Shown here in pieces: positions 15,513 to 23,974 of a stretch of 42,888 nt of DNA. Position 1 is the stretch's first letter; each line of letters starts with the position of its first letter. Below the pieces are notes generated by a model. The model was given only the letters and a program-made list of their open reading frames with translations. It was not told where the DNA came from and made no database searches. A program made the position numbers and the translations under genes. Source of the stretch: Hyphomicrobiales bacterium (GTDB taxonomy: Bacteria > Pseudomonadota > Alphaproteobacteria > Rhizobiales > Rhizobiaceae); assembly GCA_900465665.1 (NCBI GenBank), contig UBJO01000071.1, positions 1-42,888 of the forward strand, in the 5' to 3' direction.

Positions 15513-16222
15513 CTGACGTGAAAAACGCTGACTCAAGGCGCAAGCCCGTGGAGCAGCTCCCCTTGGCCTTTTCTCATGATGCCGCGACCGGTCGTGACGA
15601 TCTCCTGATCTCCGAGCGGCTCGCGGCGGCTGTCGAGATCGTCGATGCTTGGCCGAACTGGCCGTCGCCCGTCGTCATCCTCGCCGGCCCGGTCGGATCG
15701 GGCAAGTCGCACCTCGCCAATATCTGGAGGGATCACAGCGGCGCCAAGCTCATCCATCCGAAGGCGGGTGCCAATGCGGCGGTGGATGCGGCGAACGGCC
15801 CCGTCTTGTTTGAGGATGTCGATCGCCTCGGCTTCGACGACACCGAACTGTTTCATGTCATCAACAGCGTGCGCGAAAACGGCCACAGCCTGCTGATGAC
15901 CAGCCGTCTCTGGCCGATGTCCTGGCCGGTCGAGCTGGCCGATCTGCGCTCGCGCCTGAAGGCCGCGACCGTCGTCGAGATCGGCGAGCCGGACGAGGAA
16001 CTGCTGTCGCAGGTCATCGTCAAGCTGTTTGCCGACCGCCAGCTTTATATAGATGACAAACTGGTGCTCTATATTGTCGTCAGGATGGAGCGATCGCTGA
16101 ACGCCGCCCAGACGATCGTCGAGCGGCTGGATCGGCTGGCCCTGTCGAGAGGCACCAAGATCACACGCGCGCTTGCCGCTGAAGTGTTGAATGAATTGGG
16201 CAATTCCGATCCGGCTGATTGA
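15509..16222 (+). CDS. hdaA: DnaA-related regulator of replication initiation, HdaA
   Basis: 237 residues, DnaA AAA+ domain without the DNA-binding domain IV. The N-terminal Q16-LPLAF motif matches a beta-clamp-binding peptide; Walker A is GPVGSGKSH (60-68) and Walker B is in VLFEDVDRLG (~97-106). As in Caulobacter HdaA and E. coli Hda, clamp-bound HdaA should stimulate ATP hydrolysis by DnaA after initiation (RIDA) and so prevent over-initiation. It is translationally coupled to the permease gene (4-bp overlap) and lies 66 bp upstream of ppk, so replication control and polyphosphate synthesis may share a transcript. Confidence 0.9.
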   Translation: MTDVKNADSRRKPVEQLPLAFSHDAATGRDDLLISERLAAAVEIVDAWPNWPSPVVILAGPVGSGKSHLANIWRDHSGAKLIHPKAGANAAVDAANGPVLFEDVDRLGFDDTELFHVINSVRENGHSLLMTSRLWPMSWPVELADLRSRLKAATVVEIGEPDEELLSQVIVKLFADRQLYIDDKLVLYIVVRMERSLNAAQTIVERLDRLALSRGTKITRALAAEVLNELGNSDPAD

Positions 16223-16288
16223 CTGTCACAGTTCCGTCGTGAAACTGATATATTCGGCTTGGCGCAATAATGAGGGGACGATCGAACG

Positions 16289-18493
16289 ATGGACAGTGCA
16301 GTCGCGGGAAACCAGGAAACGGCTCCCGAAACCAAGGCGAACGTTCCTCCGCTTGAAGAACTGCTCTCCAGCCCCGAGCGCTTCATCAACCGCGAATTTT
16401 CCTGGCTGCAGTTCAATCGCCGCGTTCTCGAGGAGACGCTGAACACCGAGCATCCGCTGCTTGAGCGCGTTCGCTTCCTGTCGATTTCGGCTGCCAACCT
16501 CGATGAATTCTTCATGGTGCGCGTTGCCGGTCTCGAAGGTCAGGTGCGCCAGAACATCGTTGTTCGCACGCCCGACGGCAAGACGCCGGCCGAACAGCTC
16601 GAATCCATCCTGCAGGAGATCGACAATCTGCAGATGGAGCAGCAGGCCTCGCTGGCCGTGCTACAGCAATATCTCGCCAAGGAAGACATCCTGATCGTCC
16701 GCCCAGGCGCGCTCAGCGAGAGCGATCGCAACTGGCTTGCGACCGAGTTCGAGCAGGCGATCTTCCCGGTCCTGACGCCGCTCTCGATCGACCCGGCGCA
16801 CCCGTTCCCCTTCATCCCCAATCTTGGCTTCTCGATCGGCCTGCAGCTGGTCAGCAAGAATGGCCGCGAGCCGATGACGGCGCTTCTGCGCCTGCCGCCG
16901 GCGCTCGATCGTTTCGTGCGCCTGCCCGATGATGGCAACACGATCCGCTACATCACGCTCGAGGACGTCGCCAACATCTTCATCTACCGGCTCTACCCGG
17001 GCTATGAGGTGCAGGGTTCCGGTACGTTCCGCATTATCCGCGACAGCGATATCGAAGTCGAGGAAGAAGCAGAAGATCTCGTCCGCTTCTTCGAAACAGC
17101 GCTGAAGCGCCGCCGCCGCGGTTCGGTCATCCGCCTCGAAACCGATTCCGAAATGCCGGCCTCGCTGCGCCAGTTCGTAGTGCAGGCGACCAACGTGCCC
17201 GATAACCGCGTCGCCGTTCTGCCCGGCTTGCTGGCACTGAATACGCTGTCCGAGATCACCAAGGCGCCGCGCGACGATCTGCGTTTCCCCTCCTACAATG
17301 CGCGATTTCCCGAACGCGTCCGCGAGCACGCCGGCGATTGCTTCGCCGCCATCCGCGAAAAGGACATGGTGGTTCACCACCCCTACGAGTCCTTCGACGT
17401 GGTGGTCCAGTTTCTGCTCCAGGCTGCGCGCGATCCTGACGTCCTGGCGATAAAGCAGACGCTCTACCGCACCTCCAACGACAGCCCGATCGTCCGCGCG
17501 CTGATCGACGCCGCCGAATCCGGCAAGTCGGTCACGGCGCTGGTCGAGCTCAAGGCGCGTTTCGACGAGGAAGCCAACATCCGCTGGGCGCGCGACCTCG
17601 AACGCGCCGGCGTGCAGGTCGTCTTCGGCTTCATCGAATTGAAGACCCACTCGAAGATGTCGCTGGTCGTTCGCCGCGAAGAGGGCAAGCTGCGCAGCTA
17701 CTGTCACCTCGGCACCGGCAACTATCACCCGATCACCGCGAAGATTTATACCGACCTGTCGTTCTTCACCTGCAATCCGGTGATTGCCCACGACATGGCC
17801 AACATCTTCAACTTCATCACCGGCTATGGCGAGCCGGAGGAGAGCATGAAGCTCGCCGTATCGCCCTATACGCTGCGTTCGCGCATCCTTCGTCACATCA
17901 ACGAAGAGATCAAGCACGCCAAGAACGGCGCGCCGGCGGCCATCTGGATGAAGATGAACTCGCTCGTCGATCCCGAAATCATCGACGCGCTCTATACGGC
18001 GAGCCACGCCGGCGTCGAGATCGATCTCGTCATCCGCGGTATCTGCTGCCTGCGCCCGCAGGTGCCCGGCCTGTCGGAAAACATCCGCGTCAAGTCGATC
18101 GTCGGCCGCTTCCTCGAGCACAGCCGCATCTTCTGCTTCGGCAACGGTCACGGCCTGCCGTCGGACAAGGCGCTGGTCTATATCGGCTCCGCCGACATGA
18201 TGCCGAGAAATCTGGATCGCCGCGTCGAAACGCTGGTTCCGCTGATCAATCCGACCGTGCACGAGCAGGTTTTGTCACAGATCATGCTGGGCAACCTCAT
18301 TGACAATCAACAAAGCTACGAGATATTGGCCGACGGGACGTCTAGGCGCATGGAGGTGCGCAAGGGCGAGGAGCCGTTCAACGCGCAACAGTATTTCATG
18401 ACCAATCCCAGCCTTTCGGGCCGTGGTGAAGCGTTGAAATCCAGTGCGCCAAAGCTGATCGCCGGCCTTCTTTCCGGCCGCACGAAACGATAA
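16289..18493 (+). CDS. ppk: Polyphosphate kinase 1
   Basis: 734 residues; reversibly polymerises the gamma-phosphate of ATP into inorganic polyphosphate. Seen: N-terminal domain opening with FINREFSWLQFNRRVLEE; head domain; and the two phospholipase-D-like C-terminal domains. The phosphorylated catalytic histidine is H454 in LKTHSKMSLVVRRE, followed by CHLGTGNYH; the second HKD-like half includes YIGSADMMPRNLDRRVE. GAGGGG lies about ten bases before the ATG. ppx follows after only 12 bp, giving the standard synthesis/degradation operon. Confidence 0.97.
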   Translation: MDSAVAGNQETAPETKANVPPLEELLSSPERFINREFSWLQFNRRVLEETLNTEHPLLERVRFLSISAANLDEFFMVRVAGLEGQVRQNIVVRTPDGKTPAEQLESILQEIDNLQMEQQASLAVLQQYLAKEDILIVRPGALSESDRNWLATEFEQAIFPVLTPLSIDPAHPFPFIPNLGFSIGLQLVSKNGREPMTALLRLPPALDRFVRLPDDGNTIRYITLEDVANIFIYRLYPGYEVQGSGTFRIIRDSDIEVEEEAEDLVRFFETALKRRRRGSVIRLETDSEMPASLRQFVVQATNVPDNRVAVLPGLLALNTLSEITKAPRDDLRFPSYNARFPERVREHAGDCFAAIREKDMVVHHPYESFDVVVQFLLQAARDPDVLAIKQTLYRTSNDSPIVRALIDAAESGKSVTALVELKARFDEEANIRWARDLERAGVQVVFGFIELKTHSKMSLVVRREEGKLRSYCHLGTGNYHPITAKIYTDLSFFTCNPVIAHDMANIFNFITGYGEPEESMKLAVSPYTLRSRILRHINEEIKHAKNGAPAAIWMKMNSLVDPEIIDALYTASHAGVEIDLVIRGICCLRPQVPGLSENIRVKSIVGRFLEHSRIFCFGNGHGLPSDKALVYIGSADMMPRNLDRRVETLVPLINPTVHEQVLSQIMLGNLIDNQQSYEILADGTSRRMEVRKGEEPFNAQQYFMTNPSLSGRGEALKSSAPKLIAGLLSGRTKR

Positions 18494-18505
18494 AACTGGA
18501 CCTGC

Positions 18506-20029
18506 ATGGTTGAATCAGAAGCCCAGGGGCGCCTTCCAGGGATTGCCCCGGTCTCCGTTGTCGATATCGGGTCGAACTCGATCCGTGTGGTCATCTATGA
18601 AGGCTTGTCGAGATCGCCCACGATCCTTTTCAACGAAAAGGTTCTCTGCGGTCTCGGTAAGGGCATAGCGCTCACAGGCAAGATGGACGAGGCCAGCGTC
18701 GAACGTGCGCTTTCCGCTCTGCATCGCTTCAAGGCGCTGTCCGATCAGGCACGCGCTGCCACCATGTATGTGCTGGCGACGGCTGCTGCCCGCGAGGCCT
18801 CGAACGGTCCCGATTTCATTCATCGCGCCGAAACCATCCTGCAGCGCAAGGTGCGCGTTCTCTCTGGTGAAGAAGAAGCCAAGTTCTCCGCGCTCGGCAT
18901 CGTCAGCGGCTTCTACACGCCGGATGGTATCGCCGGTGACCTGGGCGGCGGCTCTCTGGAGCTGATCGACATCAAGGGCAAGGAACTCGGCCAGGGCGTG
19001 ACGCTTCCGCTCGGCGGCCTGCGCCTGTCGGAATATGCCGGCGGCTCGATGGAGAAGGCCCGCACCTTCGCCCGCAAGCATGTGAAGACCATCTCCAAGC
19101 TACTGGCCAAGGGCGAAGGGCGCACGTTCTACGCTGTCGGCGGCACCTGGCGAAACATCGCCAAGCTGCACATGGAGATGACCAACTATCCGCTGCACAT
19201 GATGCAGGGCTACGAGATCTCGCTCGAGCAGATGATGCTGTTTCTCGACCAGGTCGATGCCGCGAGGGACTCCAAGGACCCCGCCTGGGCGGCCGTTTCG
19301 AAATACCGCCGTGCGCTCCTTCCTTATGGCGCGATCGCCATGAAGGAAGTGCTGAGCGTCATGAAGCCCTCGGTCATCTCCTTCTCTGGCCAGGGTGTGC
19401 GCGAGGGCTATCTCTACTCGCTTCTCTCCGAAAGCGAACGCCGCGCCGACCCGCTTCTGGAAGCGGCCCGCGAACTGGCGATCCTGCGTGCCCGTTCGCC
19501 TGAACATGCCCGCGAGCTCTCGGAATGGACCGGCCGGATGATGCCGTTCTTCGATATCTTGGAGACGCCCGAGGAGGCCCGTTATCGCCAGGCCGCCTGC
19601 CTGCTCGCCGATATCAGCTGGCGCGCCCATCCCGATTATCGCGGCCTGCAGGCGCTTAATATCATCGCCCACACGTCTTTCGTTGGCATCAGCCATCCCG
19701 GCCGCGCCTTCATTGCGCTTGCCAATTACTACCGCTTCGAAGGCCTGCACGACGACGGCGCGACCAGCCCGCTGGCGACGATCGCGACGCCGCAATATGT
19801 CGAGCGCGCCAAGCTGCTCGGCGGCATGCTGCGCGTGGTCTACCTGTTCTCGGCCTCGATGCCCGGCATCGTCCGCAATCTGACCTTCCGCAAGTCTGAT
19901 GATCCCGATCTCGACCTCGAATTTGTCGTGCCCTCGGAGTATCGCGATTTTGCCGGCGAGCGTCTCGATGGTCGCCTGCAGCAGCTTGCGAAGCTCACCA
20001 ACAAGCGCCTGGCCTTCCGCTTCGAGTAG
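18506..20029 (+). CDS. ppx: Exopolyphosphatase, Ppx/GppA family
   Basis: 507 residues. The ASKHA-fold N-terminal half has VVDIGSNSIRVVIYEG (phosphate-1 loop) and GDLGGGSLELID (phosphate-2 loop), with the catalytic acidic segment LSGEEEAKFSALG between them. The C-terminal half contains an HD-like helical domain (SWRAHPDYRG, HTSFVGISHPGRAF). It removes terminal phosphates from polyphosphate and may also act on pppGpp, as family members do. The 12-bp gap to ppk indicates one transcript, and a strong terminator follows at 20058. Confidence 0.93.
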   Translation: MVESEAQGRLPGIAPVSVVDIGSNSIRVVIYEGLSRSPTILFNEKVLCGLGKGIALTGKMDEASVERALSALHRFKALSDQARAATMYVLATAAAREASNGPDFIHRAETILQRKVRVLSGEEEAKFSALGIVSGFYTPDGIAGDLGGGSLELIDIKGKELGQGVTLPLGGLRLSEYAGGSMEKARTFARKHVKTISKLLAKGEGRTFYAVGGTWRNIAKLHMEMTNYPLHMMQGYEISLEQMMLFLDQVDAARDSKDPAWAAVSKYRRALLPYGAIAMKEVLSVMKPSVISFSGQGVREGYLYSLLSESERRADPLLEAARELAILRARSPEHARELSEWTGRMMPFFDILETPEEARYRQAACLLADISWRAHPDYRGLQALNIIAHTSFVGISHPGRAFIALANYYRFEGLHDDGATSPLATIATPQYVERAKLLGGMLRVVYLFSASMPGIVRNLTFRKSDDPDLDLEFVVPSEYRDFAGERLDGRLQQLAKLTNKRLAFRFE

Positions 20030-20057
20030 CGCCGCCGCCGCTCAATCCTTACCCAAT

Positions 20058-20093
20058 AAAACGGCCCCCGCTCTTTCGAACGGGGGCCGTTTT
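20058..20093. terminator. Bidirectional terminator after ppx
   Basis: A 13-bp perfect stem, AAAACGGCCCCCG (20058-20070) and CGGGGGCCGTTTT (20081-20093), with a 10-nt loop, lies between convergent genes ending at 20029 and 20109. Confidence 0.92.
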
Positions 20094-20108
20094 GATTCCG
20101 GGTGATGC

Positions 20109-21467
20109 TTACTTGGCGTTCAGCAGTTCGCCGACTTCGAGCAGGCTGAACTCGTTGTCGTCAGCCTTGTCGACGGCGCGGCCGGCCGAGAAGGGCAGGT
20201 TGTTGTCGTTGCCGACCACGATATGGGTGGCATCGACGCGGTCGACGTTTTCGATCGTCACGAACGGCATGTCGTAGACGCCATCCTTGGTTCCGGCCTT
20301 CTTCTTGTTCTCAGGATCCTTGATGTCGAGAAGGTCGATATAGCCGATCTTGCGAACGGCGCCGTTTGCGTTGGCGTCGTTGAACTCGATCTTGTAGATG
20401 CGCTTCAGCTCGGCGGGAGCCTCGAAGCAATCCGCCTTCGGCTGCTTGGGATCGGCGCAAGCCTTGTCCTTGCTGCCGGCGCCGTTGTCGCGTTCGATCA
20501 CCAGCGCGGTGGTGTCGTCGAGCATGTTGAAGTCGCCGATCGCAATGCCCTTTTCTTCCAGTGGATAGAGCCAGCTGCGGCCGGTCCAGTTCTTGGCCGC
20601 CGTGTCGAACTCGACGATGCGGATGGCGGTCCGGCCATCGACCGTCTCGACCTTGCCGTCGTCCTGGAAGAGCGGGCCTTCGAGCAGACCGTAAAGCTTG
20701 GATCCGTCCTTGGACATGGCAAGGCCTTCGAAACCGCCCGAGCGCTTCAGGTTGAAGGCCGGCATCTTGGCGACCGGGTTTGCCGGAACCGAGAGCGTCG
20801 GGTTGTCAGGCGACAGCACCGGCTTGCCGTTGACGACGGTGGAAACGACGTCGGTCAGCTTGCCCTCGGTGTCGAACTTCAGGATGTAGGGCCCGAACTC
20901 TTCGCCGATCCAGAAGCCGTCGGCGACTGGCTGGATGGATTCGATGTCGAAATCAGCGCCTGTGAGGTAGCGCTTCTCAGCACCTTCAAGCACGATCGGG
21001 AAGGGCGCCTTCTTGTCCGGATCGGACAGGAACAGGTTCTTGGCGACCTCGACCTTGCCGGTGGCCCAGTCGAACTTCACCTGATGCAGGAAAAGCATGG
21101 CGTCGCTGGAATTGGCCTTCGAGCCGAAGCCATTGTCGGACAGCGTCCAGAACGTGCCGTCTTCCATGGTCTTGATGCCGGAGAAGCCCTGGATCGGCTG
21201 TCCGTCGAAGGGAAGCTTGAGGTCGGTCACGCGCGCGCCGTCCTTGCCCGGAACGGTGCCGAGCGCCTCGGTGCGCTTGCGATCCGGCGTCGTGAACTTG
21301 CCGGAGTGCTTGAGGAACTCAGGTGCGTCGGCGGGAGCCGGCACCATGGTGTTCGCCGGCAGAATAGCCTGGCCGGCGAGCTTTGCGGGAAATTGCTGCT
21401 GGTCGGCCATGGCCGAACCGGCGATCAAAAGAACAAATGAAACGGAAGCAAGAAGAGCATTTTTCAT
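20109..21467 (-). CDS. Exported esterase-like/phytase-like protein
   Basis: 452 residues. A Sec signal peptide (MKNALLASVSFVLLIAG...AMA, cleavage near 22) precedes a single beta-propeller-type domain of the 'esterase-like activity of phytase' family: GFSGIKTMEDGTFWTLSDNGFG, SIQPVADGFWIGEEFGPYILKFD, GGFEGLAMSKDGSKLYGLLEGPL and THIVVGNDNNLPFS. It is probably periplasmic and may release phosphate from organic esters, but activity is poorly established for the family. Start at 21467 has GGGGG five bases upstream; ATG 21479 has none. Neighbouring polyphosphate genes are on the other strand, so a shared phosphate theme is only suggestive. Confidence 0.85.
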   Translation of the reverse strand: MKNALLASVSFVLLIAGSAMADQQQFPAKLAGQAILPANTMVPAPADAPEFLKHSGKFTTPDRKRTEALGTVPGKDGARVTDLKLPFDGQPIQGFSGIKTMEDGTFWTLSDNGFGSKANSSDAMLFLHQVKFDWATGKVEVAKNLFLSDPDKKAPFPIVLEGAEKRYLTGADFDIESIQPVADGFWIGEEFGPYILKFDTEGKLTDVVSTVVNGKPVLSPDNPTLSVPANPVAKMPAFNLKRSGGFEGLAMSKDGSKLYGLLEGPLFQDDGKVETVDGRTAIRIVEFDTAAKNWTGRSWLYPLEEKGIAIGDFNMLDDTTALVIERDNGAGSKDKACADPKQPKADCFEAPAELKRIYKIEFNDANANGAVRKIGYIDLLDIKDPENKKKAGTKDGVYDMPFVTIENVDRVDATHIVVGNDNNLPFSAGRAVDKADDNEFSLLEVGELLNAK

Positions 21468-21512
21468 CGAAACCCCCATGTGATGGAATGCGGGCTTCGA
21501 TTAGCAGGCCTC

Positions 21513-22583
21513 TCATGTCGGCGCTTTGACACCCGCGTGAAGCTTTGGTGACGCTATGCGGTCGTCCGCCTTGACCAGCGAGATCACGCCGAGGCTCTGT
21601 CCGCGCCCCTTGACCGCGTGTTGCCCGAGATCCTCGGCCACAACCTTGGTCGGCAGCTGGATCCGCTGGGCGAGGTCGGTCGAGATCAGCACCGAGCGGT
21701 TCAGTGTCTTGCAGAGCGATTCAAGCCGCGACGCGGTGTTGATCGTATCGCCGAAATACGTGATCTTGTGATGGTCGACGCCGATTTCCGCGGTGATGAT
21801 GCTGCCGCCATGCAGCGCCGCGCGCAACCTCGGCACCTGTCCATAGGTCGTCAGCCAGCTCTCGGCATCCGCCTCGATCGCACTGATGATGTCGAAGATG
21901 CAGTTGACGCAGCGCGCGAATTTGACGCCGCGGTCCAGCGGCCAGGTAATGATGGCGGCATCGCCGACATAATCGACGATCGTTCCCTTGTATTTGCGTA
22001 CCGGCTCGGCGAAGGCCGCAAACAGCGAGCTCAGCATCTGCTGCGCGCGCAGGTCGCCGTGCTTCTCCGCGAAGGTCGTCGAATCGACAAGGTCGATGAA
22101 GAGAAACACCCGCTCTTCGCTGACCGGTTTGCGGTAGCGGCTGATGAGCATGCTGGTGAACACTTCGCGGCCCAGCAACTCACGAACTCTGAGAACGAAG
22201 ATCATCAGCGAGCACACGGCCAACGCGTAGAGAAAGGCGTTGAACGGCAGCACCACCATGTCGACCCAGGAATGGGGAATGACAATGCCGGTTCCCCATA
22301 GCGAAAGGCCGGCGGCCGCAAAGCCGATGCTCATCAGCACTTCGTAGATGAAAAGCTCGGCGAGGAAGAACGTCAGCGTCGGCAGCGCCTCGACCCGGTT
22401 GCGCAGTTCGCGAAAGATCACCTTTCGCTCGAAGGCGATGATCGGCATGCCCATGCACAGTGCGAACACAGCGCCGATGAGCGGACGGCTGTCCTGGAAG
22501 AACATGACGCTGTAGAGCACGCCGCTTCCCGCCATGACGAGCATGATCAGAAGCCAGTTCTGGACTGGAGATACTTCTCTCAT
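21513..22583 (-). CDS. Membrane class III adenylate/guanylate cyclase
   Basis: 356 residues. Four hydrophobic segments (~9-28, 34-50, 70-92, 108-132) form a membrane module, followed directly by a class III cyclase domain (~155-345) without HAMP or GAF domains. Metal-binding D164 (FLFIDLVDST) and D208 (GTIVDYVGDAAI) are both present, and YFGDTINTASRLES supplies the transition-state Asn/Arg. It should therefore be active, probably making cAMP. Rhizobia carry many such cyclases, and the signal sensed by the membrane part is unknown. A strong hairpin lies about 65 nt upstream (22647-22678). Confidence 0.92.
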   Translation of the reverse strand: MREVSPVQNWLLIMLVMAGSGVLYSVMFFQDSRPLIGAVFALCMGMPIIAFERKVIFRELRNRVEALPTLTFFLAELFIYEVLMSIGFAAAGLSLWGTGIVIPHSWVDMVVLPFNAFLYALAVCSLMIFVLRVRELLGREVFTSMLISRYRKPVSEERVFLFIDLVDSTTFAEKHGDLRAQQMLSSLFAAFAEPVRKYKGTIVDYVGDAAIITWPLDRGVKFARCVNCIFDIISAIEADAESWLTTYGQVPRLRAALHGGSIITAEIGVDHHKITYFGDTINTASRLESLCKTLNRSVLISTDLAQRIQLPTKVVAEDLGQHAVKGRGQSLGVISLVKADDRIASPKLHAGVKAPT

Positions 22584-22646
22584 AAGGGTCTTTTCGTTCA
22601 GCCTTGGCCAGCGTGCGTCTGAAGCAATGTAGGCGCGCGTAAGCCC

Positions 22647-22678
22647 TTTCGGAAGGGGATTGGATATCCCTCCCGAAA
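22647..22678. other. Hairpin upstream of the cyclase gene
   Basis: TTTCGG (22647-22652) pairs with CCGAAA (22673-22678); after a single A/C mismatch AGGG (22654-22657) pairs with CCCT (22668-22671). No T-tract follows on the minus strand, so it is more likely a leader structure or operator for the cyclase gene than a terminator for rnd. Confidence 0.45.
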
Positions 22679-22721
22679 AGATTTAGCTGAATGATTGGGC
22701 GCAGTTATGGCCTGAATCGAG

Positions 22722-22742
22722 GCGACGCAAAATTTGCGTCGC
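22722..22742. other. 21-bp palindrome just after rnd
   Basis: Perfect 10-bp arms GCGACGCAAA and TTTGCGTCGC around one base, starting four bases past the rnd stop codon. It could act as a 3'-end hairpin, though the T-tract is missing, or as a protein-binding palindrome. Confidence 0.5.
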
Positions 22743-22745
22743 GAC

Positions 22746-23891
22746 TTACAGAGCGACCGTCTCGACCTTCTTGCCGACGAAGCGCAACGCGACGTCGCCC
22801 TTGATCAGCTGCAAAGCAGGGTCGCCGAACAGCTCGCGGCGCCAGCCGCGCAGCGCGCCCACATCGGCGTTTTCGCCCTCGGCGGCGATCTTGTCCAGAT
22901 CCTCGCTGTTGGCGATCACCTTGGGCGCGACGCCGTGCTTTTCCGAGATCAGCTTCAACAGCACCTTCAACAGCTCGGCTGCGGCCGCGGCTCCCTCCGG
23001 TGCCTGGGTCTGTCTCGGCGCATGCGGCATCTCGGCCTTCGGTAGCGCCAGCGCCGTATTCACAGCCTCGACGACAGCGGCACCGGCAGACGACCGTTCC
23101 CAACCCTTCGGGATGGTGCGCAGACGACCAAGCGCCTCGGTATCCTTCGGCTGCTGCTGGGCGATCTCATAGATCGCGTCGTCCTTGATGACGCGCGAAC
23201 GCGGCACGTTGCGGCTGCGCGCTTCACGCTCGCGCCACGCGGCCACGTATTTCAGCACGGCAAGCTCCTGCGGCTTGCGCAGGCGCATCTTCAGGCGCTG
23301 CCAGGCGTCGTCGGGATGAATGTCGTAGGTCTCTTTCGCCTCGAGCACATCCATCTCCTCGGAGAGCCACAAGGAGCGGCCTTCGCGCTCGAGCTCTGCC
23401 TTGAGATAGAGGTAGACGTCGCGCAGATGCGTCACGTCGGCCAGCGCATAGTCGAGCTGCTTTTCGGAAAGCGGACGGCGGCTCCAGTCGGTGAAGCGCG
23501 AGGACTTGTCGATCTGCACGCCCTTGGTTCGGCTGACCAGCTGGTCGTAGGAGACAGAATCGCCGAAGCCGCAGACCATCGCCGCAACCTGCGTGTCGAA
23601 GATCGGATGCGGAATGAGGCCGCCACGGTTGTAGATGATTTCGATATCCTGGCGCGCGGCGTGGAACACCTTCAGCACGCTGGAATTGGCCATCAGCTCA
23701 AAGAAGGGTTTCAGGTCGAGACCCTTGGCCAGCGGATCGACAAGCACTTCCGTCGTCGGGCTCGCCATCTGGATCAAGCAAAGCTCCGGCCAGAACGTCG
23801 TCTCTCGCAGAAACTCGGTGTCGATAGTAATGAATTCTGACTTGGCCAGCTCGATGCAGGCCGCCTCCAAATCGGCGGTTGTTTCAATCAT
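22746..23891 (-). CDS. rnd: Ribonuclease D
   Basis: 381 residues; 3'-5' exonuclease that trims tRNA precursors and other stable RNAs. The DEDDy exonuclease domain is visible: D24-T-E26 (FITIDTEFLRE), the second Asp in FHAARQDIEIIY and the Tyr/Asp pair in LDYALADVTHLRDVY. An HRDC domain follows at ~205-285 (LAVLKYVAAWREREARSRNVPRS in pieces). The minus-strand multicopper-oxidase gene lies 83 bp upstream. aspS on the other strand is often next to rnd in alphaproteobacteria; here the oxidase separates them. Confidence 0.95.
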   Translation of the reverse strand: MIETTADLEAACIELAKSEFITIDTEFLRETTFWPELCLIQMASPTTEVLVDPLAKGLDLKPFFELMANSSVLKVFHAARQDIEIIYNRGGLIPHPIFDTQVAAMVCGFGDSVSYDQLVSRTKGVQIDKSSRFTDWSRRPLSEKQLDYALADVTHLRDVYLYLKAELEREGRSLWLSEEMDVLEAKETYDIHPDDAWQRLKMRLRKPQELAVLKYVAAWREREARSRNVPRSRVIKDDAIYEIAQQQPKDTEALGRLRTIPKGWERSSAGAAVVEAVNTALALPKAEMPHAPRQTQAPEGAAAAAELLKVLLKLISEKHGVAPKVIANSEDLDKIAAEGENADVGALRGWRRELFGDPALQLIKGDVALRFVGKKVETVAL

Positions 23892-23974
23892 CTCAATTCA
23901 TTCGCAGGATAGACATAGTTGAACCTTCCTTCTCCTTTCGGCCCGATATGTCAACCGCTACCGGCAAAGAGTGG

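Noticed and set aside
16661..18262. A 533-codon open frame antisense to ppk
   Set aside because: Same shadow effect; composition is non-protein-like.
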